Both the position numbers and the translations under genes were made by a program. This document shows positions 35,279 through 46,642 of a DNA stretch of 64,000 nucleotides, piece by piece (the stretch's first letter is position 1; each line of letters begins with the position of its first letter). The notes below the pieces were generated by a model that saw only the letters and a list, made by a program, of their open reading frames with translations, was not told the DNA's origin and did no database searches. This DNA is from Eutypa lata (taxonomy: Eukaryota > Ascomycota > Sordariomycetes > Xylariales > Diatrypaceae). The stretch lies in assembly GCA_022661535.1 (NCBI GenBank), contig JAKULF010000006.1, positions 2,847,001 through 2,911,000 on the forward strand, given 5' to 3'.

Positions 35279-36009
35279 CCCTACTGAGTGATATATTTAG
35301 TGGGGTAGAAAGGTGATAAGGTATAGGAGACTAGATTGTCGCTAGTAAACTTGATAGAATCTGTTCAAGGCAAGGAGGAATTGTCGCGCGAGACAGACAA
35401 AGGCTACAAGGCTAAGCTGGAAACGTTTTTGATTTTTTGGTCTCAGGCAAAACACCTCGGAATATGTGGGTATAAGCAATGTATAAATGACTATCATGAA
35501 GCAGCTGAAGATGAAAAGAAAATATATCTGTAGGTAGGGTTAGGACATAGAAAAGTTAGATGTTAATGGATTAGCGATCTGATAAATGTGTCATTCACCG
35601 AGCTATTAAAGATCACCCCTGCAGTTGGTAACCTGAACACACGCAACCCCTCCAGCCCCTCTATTGCCCCTCCATAATGGCAGCGTACGTAAACAAGTAA
35701 ACTTACATAATGAATCAACGCTATCGATAAGATATGCATACATATATTATCGGCATAATACGGATGACATGGGTTTCGTTATGCGCATTATGCCGATCAC
35801 TGAGTTGACAGGGGTATTGTGGTATGTGCATGTATGTATTCTCAACCTCCATAACGTTAATGATACTGTACATCCAGACATGCAAGCATTACTAGATATC
35901 TGATGCGTTTCGTTCATTGCCAGTTCTTTTGTAAATAAATTCATTCTACCAACATCCATAAACTTCTTCCCTCTTATGGCACAAAGTTCCAATCCGAAAG
36001 TGAGGCAAT
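35279..36009. other. Divergent intergenic region
   Basis: Shared upstream region of the CCDC124-like gene (minus) and the UEV gene (plus). I see no RNA gene or repeat; ORFs here are short and unremarkable. Confidence 0.5.
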
Positions 36010-37176
36010 ATGGCCTCTTCTAGGCTAGCCGGCTTACCAGCACTAAGAAAGCAACATCTTCTAGTCGAATTGTACGTGTTTCATATACGAACTTGTCAAC
36101 TAAGTGAACTTGGTATTGACAATATATCAGTGCTGGCCTCAAGCAAGCTTGTCCGGAAGGCGTATTTGTGAGCCTTACACCCGGAGATCCAAGCCTTTGG
36201 TCGGGTGTCTTGTTCGTTCGCGATGGTAAGCCTTCTGTTTATGCCCATGCATATGATGTATTCTTATCAGTATGAGTAGGACCCTATGCTCCAGCAACAT
36301 TGAGATTTCAAATCTCCTTTCCAGACTCATATCCTAGGCTTCCACCTTTAGTAACCTTCTCAACTGATATGTTTCACCCTCTTATCTCTCCGTTGAGTAC
36401 GTATATGTATTCGACGGAAGTCCAAGATGATGGTACCATCAGCGCTACCGACGTTGAACGGCTACCTCCTGGAGGATTCAGCTTGAGGCATGGATTTCCC
36501 GGCTGGTTCGGGCGAGGAAGTAGTAGTACTGGTGGCGAGCGCAAATCGAGCGGACAACAGAATCCAGCGCAGACCCCGCCGCGACCTATCAATTCATCAT
36601 TAAGTAGCGGTGGCACATCTTCTTCCAAGCGCTCTAGATTTAGCGAGTCTCCAGGGTTCGCCGAAACAAACAGAAATGATATATCTACTTTCGAAGTTCT
36701 TCGTTACATACGAAGCACGTTTGATGACGAAGATGTTTTGGACTCAATTCCTCTTACAGCTGCAGGAAACCCCGGCGCGTGGCATGCTTGGAGAACACAT
36801 CGTATGGAGAATGGGAAGGTGTTTCCCGGAAATTCGAGCAGCGCGGGCAACACCGAAGAGACTACCGTTACAGAAACAACTGCCACTAAACCACCCGTAG
36901 ACTCGGCAAGAAGACCTGGGGAATGGAACTGGGAAGGTGTCTGGGAGGAAAGAGTCAAGAAAGGGATTGCTGCTAGCTTATCGGAGCCCGTCTTATTTGG
37001 TGGCGTAGGGTCTACGGATGATGTTGTGAGTCTATCTAAGCTTACATAGTCGTGACTTCCTATACTCGGAATATTTAACTGACCTACTTATCCAGATCCG
37101 ATTTCTCAACATGGAGGAAAATGACGTAGAGGCAATAAAGGATAACCTGCTACGGACACTAGACGATGTAGCTTGA
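36010..37176 (+). CDS. Catalytically inactive UBC-fold protein, FTS/AKTIP-like
   Basis: Four exons: 36010-36071, 36131-36225, 36280-37025 and 37096-37176 (introns 59, 54 and 70 bp), giving 327 aa. The UBC fold reads LRKQHLLVEFAGLKQ, CPEGVFVSLTPGDPSLWSGV, LFVRDGPYAPATLRFQISFP, DSYPRLPPLVTFSTDMFHPL. At the point where E2 enzymes have the active-site cysteine, this protein has none, so it should not carry ubiquitin. The pattern GVFV..P...S..W.GV.FVR.G.Y and FHPL closely follows human AKTIP (FTS). FTS joins Hook and FHIP to couple early endosomes to dynein in Aspergillus and animals. A Ser-rich linker (about 120-180) and a C-terminal helical tail follow. The third acceptor was chosen because an earlier AG gives an immediate stop. 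Confidence 0.82.
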
Positions 37177-37704
37177 TTGAACCTTCCCTTTCGTACCCAT
37201 GCTTATTTACTTACCTACTTCTATACTTTTCGGATGTCTATAAACAGACATAGACAACATACTCCGGAGCATGTCTTCATTCATATCACGTACTGTCTAT
37301 TCTCACCAAGAACATCAATTTCAATGAGCTCTTCATGTTATACCCCCATATTTGTAATTGTAACTTTTCAAACGAAATCAAATATTATCGCAGACTATTA
37401 GGTCTACTACCAACGGCCATGACATCAGATCAACCCAGGTAGCATCCAGGATTCATCTGTGCCATCGGCGCCATCCCTCTCGCCCTTATTCTCGCTGTTG
37501 CATTTGTGCTTTTGAAAGGTTTCAATCTCTTACCATCAATTAACCTACATAACCCGAAGTCCTGGCCGTTACTGTCAAGGCAGAAATCAGAGGAAGACAT
37601 ATCTGATACCTCTATCGTCAGTTGTACAACCGTTGAAAGCACGTTCGTCGGTCAACGGAGATCAGAACCAGTTAGCGCCATTGCACCACTACGAGCCGTT
37701 TACC
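37177..37704. other. Intergenic/5' leader region
   Basis: Gap between the UEV gene and the next plus-strand gene. An in-frame stretch upstream of 37705 stays open back to about 37516, so the next gene could start earlier or have a 5' intron; an ATG with a good donor-like sequence (cag|gtagca) is at 37418. Confidence 0.4.
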
Positions 37705-39733
37705 ATGCCGCCCTCCCAACCTCCCAACGGCTCGAGCGGCCAATGCCCTCCGCCCCTAAACATCATCAAGAAAACGAGGCCCAGACTGAATCCAAGCGCC
37801 AGTCCGAGAAGAATGAACCCGGACGCAGACGAGAGTTCAGGAAGCATCTCAGATTCCCCAGCGTTAGATCAGCCTTTGACCGTCGTCAAGAAACGAGCAA
37901 GTAGAATCCAGCTCTGCAGCAACCAGGAACTCGACAGAAGCTTTCACTCTGAGCAGTCGAAAGCCGTCACCGAATATCCAAGTTAGTTCAAATCATCTGG
38001 AAACTAATGTTAGGAGCTAACGAAAGCCCCTTAGCACCAGTCGCATTCTTGGACCCTATGACTCCTAAACCAGGCCAATCTAAGATACGCCGTCGCTGGA
38101 ACAGCCGCCAGTTTCGTCGGCCCTTTGCACCAAAGGCACCTAACACGCACCGTCCTTCCTATAATGGATATTCATCAACTAAACCAACTTGTCAAGAATA
38201 TGAGTCATGTAATTCTAGTGATAGCTCTTCGCTCTGCTCGTCTATTGGGTCAGCGCACCAACAGGGGATAGAAACGCGGCTCTCCAGCTACCAGTGGGGA
38301 CAGGATTCAAACGAGGGGTTAGAAGAGCAAGCACACCAACACAATGTGTCAATTGCCCGCAACTCTCGCCAAGCCAACTATCCTTCTTCGAGCGCATGTG
38401 GTTCAGATGATAGCGTACTTGATCCGTATCTACTTGTTCCAAACGTCTCGATCACGCCTGAGGTGCGAACGGTGGATGGTGGGCAATCAAGCCTGTGGGC
38501 AGCGATCGAGATATCCGGTCAACTATTTCGACCTTATGTCTCGGGTGATGTCTATAGCACACCAGGGATCAGCAGCCTATTCATGCCAGTTCACCATAGC
38601 AGAGACGGTCTCTCGCGATACGGATATCTATATGATATAAAATTAGACATTCTTCCAACCGGTCACAGTTCTATTATCGATATCATTGACGATAATACAT
38701 CCAGGTATGAGTGCCAAGTTATCTATAGGGTGCATTCAAAACCTAACTCGAGTCTAGAACTATCCACCCTGGTTCCAGCATTCTCGTACTAGCTAACATC
38801 CAGCTTGACGCTTCACTACCTCCTCAAACAGGCGGGAAGCGTAAGCACGGTCCAGACGATCTCTTTGAGGATCTTGAGCTCCAGCTAGGCAGTGTTAAGA
38901 CGGAATACGTTCAAGTCCGTTTGGGCTATTGCCATTCAGGGTTTCCAATGTCAGCCGATGCGTCCATTGCGAGTGGTATTTCGAGCAATCGCACCCGACT
39001 AGAGACAACGACAACAGGGGTCATCAAGCGACACACCCCGGCTTCAATCTGGTCTCCTCATTCCATACCTGCTTCAAACGCACTGTTTCCTATCATTGCC
39101 TCTCACTGGGGTCCCGTCCGGGCCCATGATATCATGGACAAGATCACGACACCAAGACCTAGCCCTCATCGGATGGTGAGAGGCAACAACAAAAGCATGT
39201 CTAGCATCAGACTAGGCAAGAACGAGCCCAAGACACCCGAAACAGTAGTAAAGGCACCCAGAGCACCACAGGTTCCGCGGCGCCAGGCCAGTTTAGGGAG
39301 ACAATTCCTATCTCTTGATAACGACAGCGTGGACCCGGCTAGGAAAATATGGACGGAGATGCGGCGCACGTCTTCAGGACGAGATCCGCCATCAATTCAC
39401 ATGAACAAACTCCGAAATTTGCCTGCTAGTAGGTCAACGGCTCTTGAGCCGGTCACGTCTCCGAAGGCGGCTGCGGCTGTACCGCCTCTTCAGAGCGAGG
39501 TAGAACGTCGGCGTCAGCAGATCAAGGACACGGCGCTGCGAAACAAGAGATCCATCGGTGCCGATAGTCTGAGGAGCCTAGTTCCATCGCTAGCTAACTT
39601 CCACTTGGACGGTAGTGGTGAGGCTGGCAATGGTACCATTAGAGAACAACAGGATGAGACCGAGACGGAAATGGAGACGCATTCTGCTCAGCAGAGAAGT
39701 GAGGGACGCTGGAGTTTTGGTAGTTGGTGGTAA
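37705..39733 (+). CDS. Conserved-looking fungal protein of unknown function
   Basis: Three exons: 37705-37981, 38035-38704 and 38758-39733 (two 53-bp introns), about 640 aa. I do not recognise a named family. The joints restore TEYPTPVAFLDPMTP and DDNTSRTIHPGSSILVLANI in phase. The region from about LDPYLLVPNVSITPEVRTVD through SSLWAAIEISGQLFRP, DIKLDILPTGHSSIID, and DLFEDLELQLGSVKTEYVQV looks like a folded beta-rich core. The flanks are Ser/Pro/Arg-rich and probably disordered. The C-terminus has a basic helix (VERRRQQIKDTALRNKRSIG) and ends GRWSFGSWW. The 37705 start (accATGc) is the most plausible ATG, but an upstream start cannot be excluded. Confidence 0.6.
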
Positions 39734-40079
39734 TGAGTATGAGAGTAAGTGAGGAGTTTACAACTTATAATCAGAGCTTATTGGTTATGGGATTATGGGA
39801 ATTGCTTTTACCATAGACAGTCTACTTATGTAGTATATGGGGGCGCTCATGCTTTCTCTTTGTTTGCTATGCTAAACGTATAGCCCAAGACAATTATTGT
39901 CCATACGCAGTTTTCCGTGACCTCTTCCAATTTGTAATATGTTCGTCGTAGTATATTTTCTATCTTTTTTTTTTTCTAACCTGAGAATCCCACCGATACC
40001 ACACTGCTATATTTGGGTCATGCAAATGTCCCCCTTATCTCAATGCTTCTTTCTAGTCACCACTAGCTACATCCCTACA
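39734..40079. other. Convergent intergenic region
   Basis: 346 bp between the 3' ends of the unknown gene and the ribokinase gene. Nothing notable beyond a T-run at about 39966. Confidence 0.5.
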
Positions 40080-41285
40080 CTACCAACCTAGCTCATCCCG
40101 CCACGGGATAGAATCCTGCGCCCCGCGCCTCTCCACCGTCTTAGCAGAAGCGCGATTCGCCTTGCGCACCGCCGCCTCAACATCGAACGTCGCGCCCGAC
40201 GACGAAGCTGCCGCAAGCACCGCCTCGAGGGCGTACACGCCCACGAACGTATCACCCGCGGCCGTCGTGTCGACCACCTTGGCCTTCTCAGCGGGCACGA
40301 GGCCCTTCTTCACCACCACCACCACCACCTCCCCGCTGCCCTTCCCACCCGAATCGCCAACGTCAGAGCCAGAGCCAGAGCCAGAGGAGGAGGAGGAGGA
40401 GGAGCTCATGTAATACACGCCCCTGCCCCCCAGCGTCACGACGACGTTTCGCACCCCGCGCGCGAGGAACTTCCGCGCCACGGCCTCGAGTCCCGCCTCG
40501 GTTTCGAGGTCGGCCTCGGAGGCGCCACCGAGGATCGCCGCCTCCGTCTCGTTGACGACCAGGTGCGCTAGCCCCACGTACGCCTCCGCGGGCAGCGGCA
40601 CCGCGGGCGCCGGGTTCAGCAGCACGGGGACGCCGCCGTCCCGCGCGGCTTGCAGGGCGCGCAGGACCGTCGGCACTGGGATCTCGAGCTGCATTATGAG
40701 GAGGTCTGGGCGCGGCGTGGATAGTTCTTTTGAGAGGGAGACAACTATAGATGAAGAAGAAGATGAAGGGGAGGAGGGGGAGGAGGAAATGTCATCAAAG
40801 TGTCCCGGCTGCAGGAAATGGTTCGCCTCCGGAGACAGGATGATCCGGTTCTGTCCCGTCGGCTCGTCCACCACGATGATGGCGATCCCGGTCTTCTGGC
40901 CCGCGGGCCGTACCACCCCGGACGTGTCGACGCCCTGCGACCGCAGGTTCGTCACGAGCAGGTCCCCGTACCCGTCCCCGGCGCTAGCGTCGCCCACGGC
41001 GCCGACCATGCGCACGTGCGCTGTTTCTTGCGAGGCGGCGTGGCGGTCTGTTCCTGTTCCTGTTCCGGTTCCGGTTCCGGTGGTGTTGGAAGCGCTGCTG
41101 CGCGGCCGTGACAGCTTCGCGCATGCTACGGCTTGGTTTGCGCCCTTGCCCCCCGGGGACACGGAGAACCGGTTCGATGTCATGGTTTCCCCCGGCAGCG
41201 GGTGGTGCGATACGTACGAGACTAGGTCGATGTTGAGGGAGCCTAGCACCGTTATGGTGGGGGTCCTTTTTGCTGCTCCCGCCAT
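40080..41285 (-). CDS. Ribokinase (PfkB family)
   Basis: Single exon, 401 aa. It phosphorylates D-ribose at O5 using ATP. Motifs: ITVLGSLNIDLVSYV at the N-terminus with the substrate-binding Asn-Asp, the GGKGANQA signature (45-52), the segment LLNPAPAVPLP, NETEAAILGG, VVVTLGGRGVYY, and the C-terminal DTTAAGDTFVG (339-349) with catalytic Asp345. Three low-complexity insertions distinguish it from bacterial enzymes: a (Thr-Gly)n run at about 69-79 encoded by a GGTTCC/TGTTCC-like repeat, a poly-Ser at about 168-179, and Ser/Gly-rich residues 294-316. The protein is longer than typical ribokinases (about 310 aa) because of these. Divergent from the FAD monooxygenase gene. Confidence 0.92.
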   Translation of the reverse strand: MAGAAKRTPTITVLGSLNIDLVSYVSHHPLPGETMTSNRFSVSPGGKGANQAVACAKLSRPRSSASNTTGTGTGTGTGTDRHAASQETAHVRMVGAVGDASAGDGYGDLLVTNLRSQGVDTSGVVRPAGQKTGIAIIVVDEPTGQNRIILSPEANHFLQPGHFDDISSSPSSPSSSSSSIVVSLSKELSTPRPDLLIMQLEIPVPTVLRALQAARDGGVPVLLNPAPAVPLPAEAYVGLAHLVVNETEAAILGGASEADLETEAGLEAVARKFLARGVRNVVVTLGGRGVYYMSSSSSSSSGSGSGSDVGDSGGKGSGEVVVVVVKKGLVPAEKAKVVDTTAAGDTFVGVYALEAVLAAASSSGATFDVEAAVRKANRASAKTVERRGAQDSIPWRDELGW

Positions 41286-42810
41286 GGCCTTTTTTTTTTC
41301 TTTCTTTCGTTGTGTTGTTATTGAGATATTGTTAAAGTGAGTAAGTCCCTAAGGTATTGATTGGTTGGTTGGTGATTGTTACTTGGAGTCAGGCTTGCTG
41401 TTTTCCGGACCGGTTCAATATGAAGAGCCCCTTGTTCACTAATAGATACCCAGATGTTTTGACTTGTGTTACCTTGGGCTCAATGTTGGTAGATACATAC
41501 TCTACTATGTACGTAACATGTAGGTCCGCACACATAGGTAGGTACCTAGTAGCACATGACAAGCCCCTAAGCTAAGCGATGGCAGCTGTGTGTGGTCGCT
41601 TGATAGGTTGACACTATTGGACCTACCTCCTGATAGCGCTGGCGACGGCGACCGTCGCCCCGACCACCGTGCCGACCGTCAAAATCCGGGATCGGACTGT
41701 TATGTAATCGGATATGACTTTATCGGGATTAGAACTACAGAATATACCTTAATAAGACATAGTGACTAGGTAGGTACCTAGGTACGGTATTGGTGCACTG
41801 CAGCAGGTGCTAACGGCATATAACAATCTATTTATCTGGCTGGGTACGACGATGCACATAGATAGAATTACCTAACACTGCATGTCTGCATCAGTCGGGT
41901 CGTGTCTGTCTACTCGTCTAACTACCTAGATGAGGTCTCGAGTTCTGCCCTTACAGATTGAATGGTGCCACCACATACATATACACATACATATAGGTAT
42001 GTAGGTCTGGTCCCGACATTGAGGGAGTCCTGAACATGAAGTGCCATCTAATCTACCTAGTGAGTACGTCATCGGACTTCGGCTGAAGCACATGTAAGCA
42101 AAAAAAGGTGCGGCTACACTACATTGAAAAACCCCAAAGTACGCGTGATCATTCCCGCATTCACCCAAAGGCAACGAATCCATGTACCTACTCTAATGAT
42201 TACTAGACGAGGCATTTCCCCTACGGCAAAATAATATTCCCTGATCTACAAAAATGGATGCCGGCAGAGCTTACTCGCTGGCGTCGATTAACCCCTCATT
42301 AGCCGGGAATCATCACTTACTATATTCCCCCAAACTCCAGTTCCCCACCTCCCGAGGGTTAGGTAGTTGTTGAACTTTACTCCCCCTTGTCGTTCGTTGC
42401 CTTAGCCTTTGCCGGCCAATAAAAGATACCCGATCTTTTGTACCACCGAAGCCAACCTGGTTCCAGATCCCCCGACGATGTCTCTTGTTACTGGGGCGAG
42501 TAGAGTAGGTATGCATGTACGGCACGCTCGATATTTGGCCCGCGGGCCTTACTTCTTCCTGGCTAAAAAGCTGTCCTTTAAGATGAGCTCTGCCTTTAGT
42601 TATGGGTGTGAGTGCGTGAGATAGACTGTAATAAGAGAGAGACATACACAAGGCAAGACCCGGGGACACTTTGTAAAACACTTTTTTCTTCCACGTATAG
42701 ATTTCTGAACGTCGTATTTTGTTGATGTCGTCCTCCCATTACACATACACTTTGATAGAGGATAACCTTTACACCGCATCACACATTGCCCAACGTCACG
42801 CTTGTCAAAC
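41286..42810. other. Divergent promoter region (1.5 kb)
   Basis: Lies between the ribokinase (minus) and FAD monooxygenase (plus) starts. It contains many taggtaggt/acataca words and one GC-rich palindrome at 41641-41659. ORFs in it lack recognisable features. Confidence 0.5.
41641..41659. promoter_or_regulatory. CGG-N3-CCG palindrome, possible Zn2Cys6 binding site
   Basis: A perfect palindrome ggcgacgg-cga-ccgtcgcc. Its core is CGG-N3-CCG, an inverted CGG pair as bound by many fungal Zn2Cys6 dimers. It stands about 360 bp upstream of the ribokinase start in a divergent promoter region. Function is inferred. Confidence 0.3.
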
Positions 42811-44480
42811 ATGGCAGACGTAACAGATCTGACGATATCCGTCATCGGCGCGGGTAAGTACAACATTTCATCTGATCACATTGCTTCTATTACTCAGTCT
42901 TTACTCCGGAAACGATACGAACGAGAAATACAAGGAAAATGAGGAATAATTTGATTCCTTCCAATCTTCTTTGATGTATAAATCTTATTTTTATTTATTA
43001 TTAAGACAATGAACCAACCAACCCAATCTAACCCCCTCCAACAGGCATGGGCGGCCTCGCGACGGCGCTCGCCTTCGCGCGCAAGGGCTTCAAGCGCGTC
43101 GACGTGTACGAGACGGCGTCGAACCTGGGCTTCGTCGGGGCGGGGATCCAGCTGGCGCCGAACCTGGTGCGCGTGCTGGACCGCTGGGGGTGCTGGTCGG
43201 GCAAGACGCTCGAGGCCGAGGCCACCGACGTCCGGTTCAGCAGCATCCGCGACGGGCTCACGGGGAGCGAGCTCGCCAGCGTCGCCATGCCCGACATCGC
43301 CGCCAAGTACGGCTACCCGCACTGCACGGGCCACCGGGCCTCGCTCGCCGGCGGGCTCTACGACGCCTGCAAGGCCGAGCCCAACATCCGGTTCCACTTC
43401 GCGACGGCGCTCGTCGACGTCGTGTCGTTCGGCGACGAACCCCAATCTGACGGCAGCAAGAAGGTGGTCTTCCGCGTGCAGAAGCGCAATGAACCCGAGA
43501 CCACCGACATCGAGACGGACCTCCTGCTGGGCGCCGACGGCATCAAGTCGACGGTGCGGACGGCGCTGCTGCGGCGCCTCGGCGGCGGCGTCACGGCCGA
43601 GGTCGAGGACACGGGCCAGGCGGCGTACCGGATCATGCTGACGCGGGAGCAGATGGCGGGGGACCCGGAGCTGCTGGAGCTGCTGGACGCCGACGGCGCC
43701 GTGCGCTGGATCGGCGAGAAGCGCCACATCATCGCCTACCCCATCAGCGGCAAGACCATCTACAACCTGTCGACGTGCCAGCCCGACGACAACTTCGCGG
43801 CTGCGCCCACCGCCACCTACACCACGCGCGGCAGCAAGGAGGCCATGCTCCAGGTGTACGCCGACTTCTGCCCCCTGGTCCACAAGATGCTCCACCTCGT
43901 CCCCGAGGGCGAGGTCTGCGAGTGGAAGCTGCGCTCCCACAAGGTCCTGCCCACGTGGTCCCGGGGCGCCGTCGCCCTCATCGGCGACGCCTGCCACCCG
44001 ACGCTGCCGCACCTGAGCCAGGGCGCCGCCATGGCCATCGAGGACGCGGCCGTCGTGGCCGAGGTGCTCAGCCAGCTATCCTCGCTAGACGGTGGCTACG
44101 ACAGCAATCAGATCTCCAAGGCCCTCAAGGTCTACGAGCTCCTGCGCAAGGACCGCACCGCCACCCTCGTTGACATGGCCTACACGTCCGGGATGGCGCT
44201 GCACCTGGGCGAGGGCGAGGCCAAGAAGGAGCGCGACCGCCAGTTCCAGGAGGCGGCGAAGAAGCGCGGCGGCCCCGTCCCCGACAAGTGGGCGAGCCCC
44301 GACGTCCAGGCTTGGATCTACTCGTACGACTGCGTCGAGGACGCGAGGGAGAAGTTCGGGGACCTGTTTGCTGGACTGGAGGCGGCGAAAGGTAGCGGCG
44401 AGGAGGTGAACGGGCACGTGAATGGACATGTCAACGGGGAGCAGGGACAGACGAATGGGGTCGTTAGTACCGCTGCATGA
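42811..44480 (+). CDS. FAD-dependent monooxygenase, salicylate-hydroxylase-like
   Basis: Two exons, 42811-42853 and 43045-44480 (intron 191 bp), giving 492 aa. The intron splits the dinucleotide-binding motif; joined, it reads SVIGAGMGGLATALAFARKG (GxGxxG at 13-18). Further motifs are GADGIKSTVR (the DG segment) and LIGDACHPTLPHLSQGAAMA (GD motif near residue 327), both binding FAD. The overall order matches class A flavoprotein hydroxylases, which use NAD(P)H and O2 to hydroxylate aromatic or related substrates. The C-terminus carries short NGHV repeats of no obvious function. Exon 2 is very GC-rich, unlike exon 1 and the flanks. No cofactor partner or pathway gene is adjacent, so the substrate is unknown. 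Confidence 0.88.
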
Positions 44481-45184
44481 TTCTCTGGAAATACATAGGT
44501 TACATGAGAAATACTTTACAAAGAAACATTACGTGCATACACATATATGTGTGATCCCTGGGCAAAGCTACAATATTTCACATTACTTTATGTGATTGAA
44601 TGAATATTTAGTGTTTGATGATGATATTGTTTTTTATAAGAAACGGAATTTCTGCTGTATGACTTGACTGACTGACTGATTGACTACCTGAACAGGAGTC
44701 TGTTATTGTCGTGATTAAATAATACACAGAAGAACGCAGTAAAAACAAATTGATCCTATTCCATAGGTAGGTAGGGAGGTATGCCTGGGTGAATCCTGAA
44801 CGCCAATACCGATGATGATGATGATGACAACGCCCGCCCCTTCTCAATTAAGCAGCCGAATAGCATAGCGTAGAATGTCTATACGCGTCGTATTTTCGTC
44901 TTAAGTCGTCTTTGAAATGCCTCGTCTGACCGTAAATCTGAGATTAAACGAACGTGCGATGCGATGCGATACGATGCGATGCGATGCGATCTATTCGCAT
45001 GTATTTCAAAGCAATATCCGTGCATATATACCTTCTTCGCAGACCGTTCCCTGTCTTCTCTCTCACTCAAAAGAAAGATCGTATATAACGAAAGCCCTTC
45101 TATCCGACCGACCAACCGACCATATTTGTTTTCTCTCCTTCTATCCCCACGCGCCCTCTGCCCCTTCCAGCCCCCCTCCCGTTT
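44481..45184. other. Convergent intergenic region with (GCGAT)n
   Basis: 3' flanks of the monooxygenase and CYSTM genes. It contains gatgatgatgatgatg near 44810-44826 and a (GCGAT)7 tract at 44956-44990. Confidence 0.5.
44956..44990. repeat. (GCGAT)7 microsatellite, left of CYSTM gene
   Basis: Seven pentamers with one variant unit (acgat). The same repeat in the same orientation occurs at 45605-45630 on the other side of the gene. Confidence 0.9.
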
Positions 45185-45562
45185 TTAAAAGATGAAATCC
45201 AAACAACAGCAGCAGGCCAGCGCGCCCAGCAGCGCGCCCATGCACCCATCAGACCCGCTGCGCTGCTGAGGCGGCGGGTATCCCTGCTGGTAGCCCGGAT
45301 GCGGCTGCTGTTGGTAGTAGCCGCCTTGCTGAGGTGGGTAGCCCTGCTGTTGCGGGTAGCCTCCGTACGGAGGCTGCTGCTGCTGCTGCTGGTAGTTCAT
45401 GTTCGGGTTCTGCTGGTAGTAGCCTCCCTGGTTCGGGTCGCCACCGCCGCCGCCGTAATATTGTTGCTGTTGTTGGCCTTGCGGAGGGTAGCCGCCCTGG
45501 TATGCGGGTTGAGGCTGTTGCGGTGCGCCGTAGGCTGGGGGTTGGTCTTGTTTGTTCGACAT
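45185..45562 (-). CDS. CYSTM (cysteine-rich transmembrane module) tail protein
   Basis: Single exon, 125 aa. Residues 1-100 are a Gln/Pro/Tyr/Gly-rich low-complexity region made of YPPQ/GYYQQ-like repeats. The C-terminus CMGALLGALACCCCLDFIF is the CYSTM module, a short Cys-rich membrane-associated tail seen in many eukaryotic stress-related proteins and likely palmitoylated or membrane-inserted. The start is the only ATG before the repeats. The function of the family is only loosely defined (stress tolerance, membrane redox/metal). Identification by composition and tail is firm; the precise role is unknown. Confidence 0.88.
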   Translation of the reverse strand: MSNKQDQPPAYGAPQQPQPAYQGGYPPQGQQQQQYYGGGGGDPNQGGYYQQNPNMNYQQQQQQPPYGGYPQQQGYPPQQGGYYQQQPHPGYQQGYPPPQQRSGSDGCMGALLGALACCCCLDFIF

Positions 45563-46642
45563 TGTTGTGGTGGGTTATTGGCTGTTCTTCTCTCGCGTGG
45601 TAATACGATGCGATGCGATGCGATGCGATGGAATGCGATCGATGATGACGGCTGATGTATGTAGGGTTCTTCAAGGATAGGTCGTCGGAAGATTGTTGGA
45701 AGAGCTACTAGGTAGGTGCCAAGCACTAGATGGAATGAAAGTTTTTAAGGAGATGGATGAAATGAGGTTTGCTTGCTTATCAGCTTAGGAAAGAGAATTT
45801 AAAGTTTTGGTCGGAGCTGTCGGGGTTTTCTGTCCAACTGACTGGATGGGAACGCACAATTGAGTTGTGGCGAAGTCAATGAAGGACGCGTGGATTTCCC
45901 TCTACAGTTGGGATATGATGGTGTGTGTTATTAAGTCTGGTAGGTGTAATGTAACTTAATGTCACTTGGCGAGGGATAATCTGTATGTAACTATTGTTTG
46001 GAATCACGGAAGGCTGCCCAAGTGTGTATCACAAAGAAGCAGTTTGTTCTTGATTTAGGGGAATTTGAAATTACAACACGGAATTTACCATAACCTAGGT
46101 ATGAAGCGCTTTTACACATGTAGTTATTCGCGATATTGTTAAGTTCGTCTGAAAAGGACCCCGATCTAACCATCAATTCGTCATCGCGTAATACAACCCT
46201 CAAACCAAGCCCCGACGGGATATGTCACAGGATGGCGGATGGAACCCTACAACTCTCTGTAGGGGCGGATTGTATTGTGCATACATACATACATACCTGA
46301 CTAACCGTTTTCGAACGCCAAATGCCGCTAACAAGATACGATCATGGCAGTGCAATGACTACACTAGTACTACTTGACTACATACGAAGTACGAAGAAGC
46401 CGAAGTACGCCACACGTTTAACAAGTCAATACCAAATTTATTATCCGAAGAGATTAGAGTCTATATATATATTGTCATCGCTTGTCTTTTTTTGAGGTTG
46501 CATTATGAGCTTAACGTGTTGATAATAAATCAAGGACCCAAACGTCCAGTTCAGTCCAGTAGGTACGGGGTAGTCATAGTTAGAAAGGACCCGTCTCACC
46601 CGGTTGAGATGGACTCTCTCCCATACATAATTTCTCACTATT
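45563..46642. other. Divergent intergenic region with (GCGAT)n
   Basis: Upstream of the CYSTM gene (minus) and the Zn2Cys6 gene (plus). It contains the second (GCGAT)n tract at 45605-45630 and a (CATA)n run at about 46281-46298. No gene is seen. Confidence 0.5.
45605..45630. repeat. (GCGAT)n microsatellite, right of CYSTM gene
   Basis: Five tandem units about 40 bp upstream of the CYSTM start codon, probably in its 5' UTR or promoter. Confidence 0.85.
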
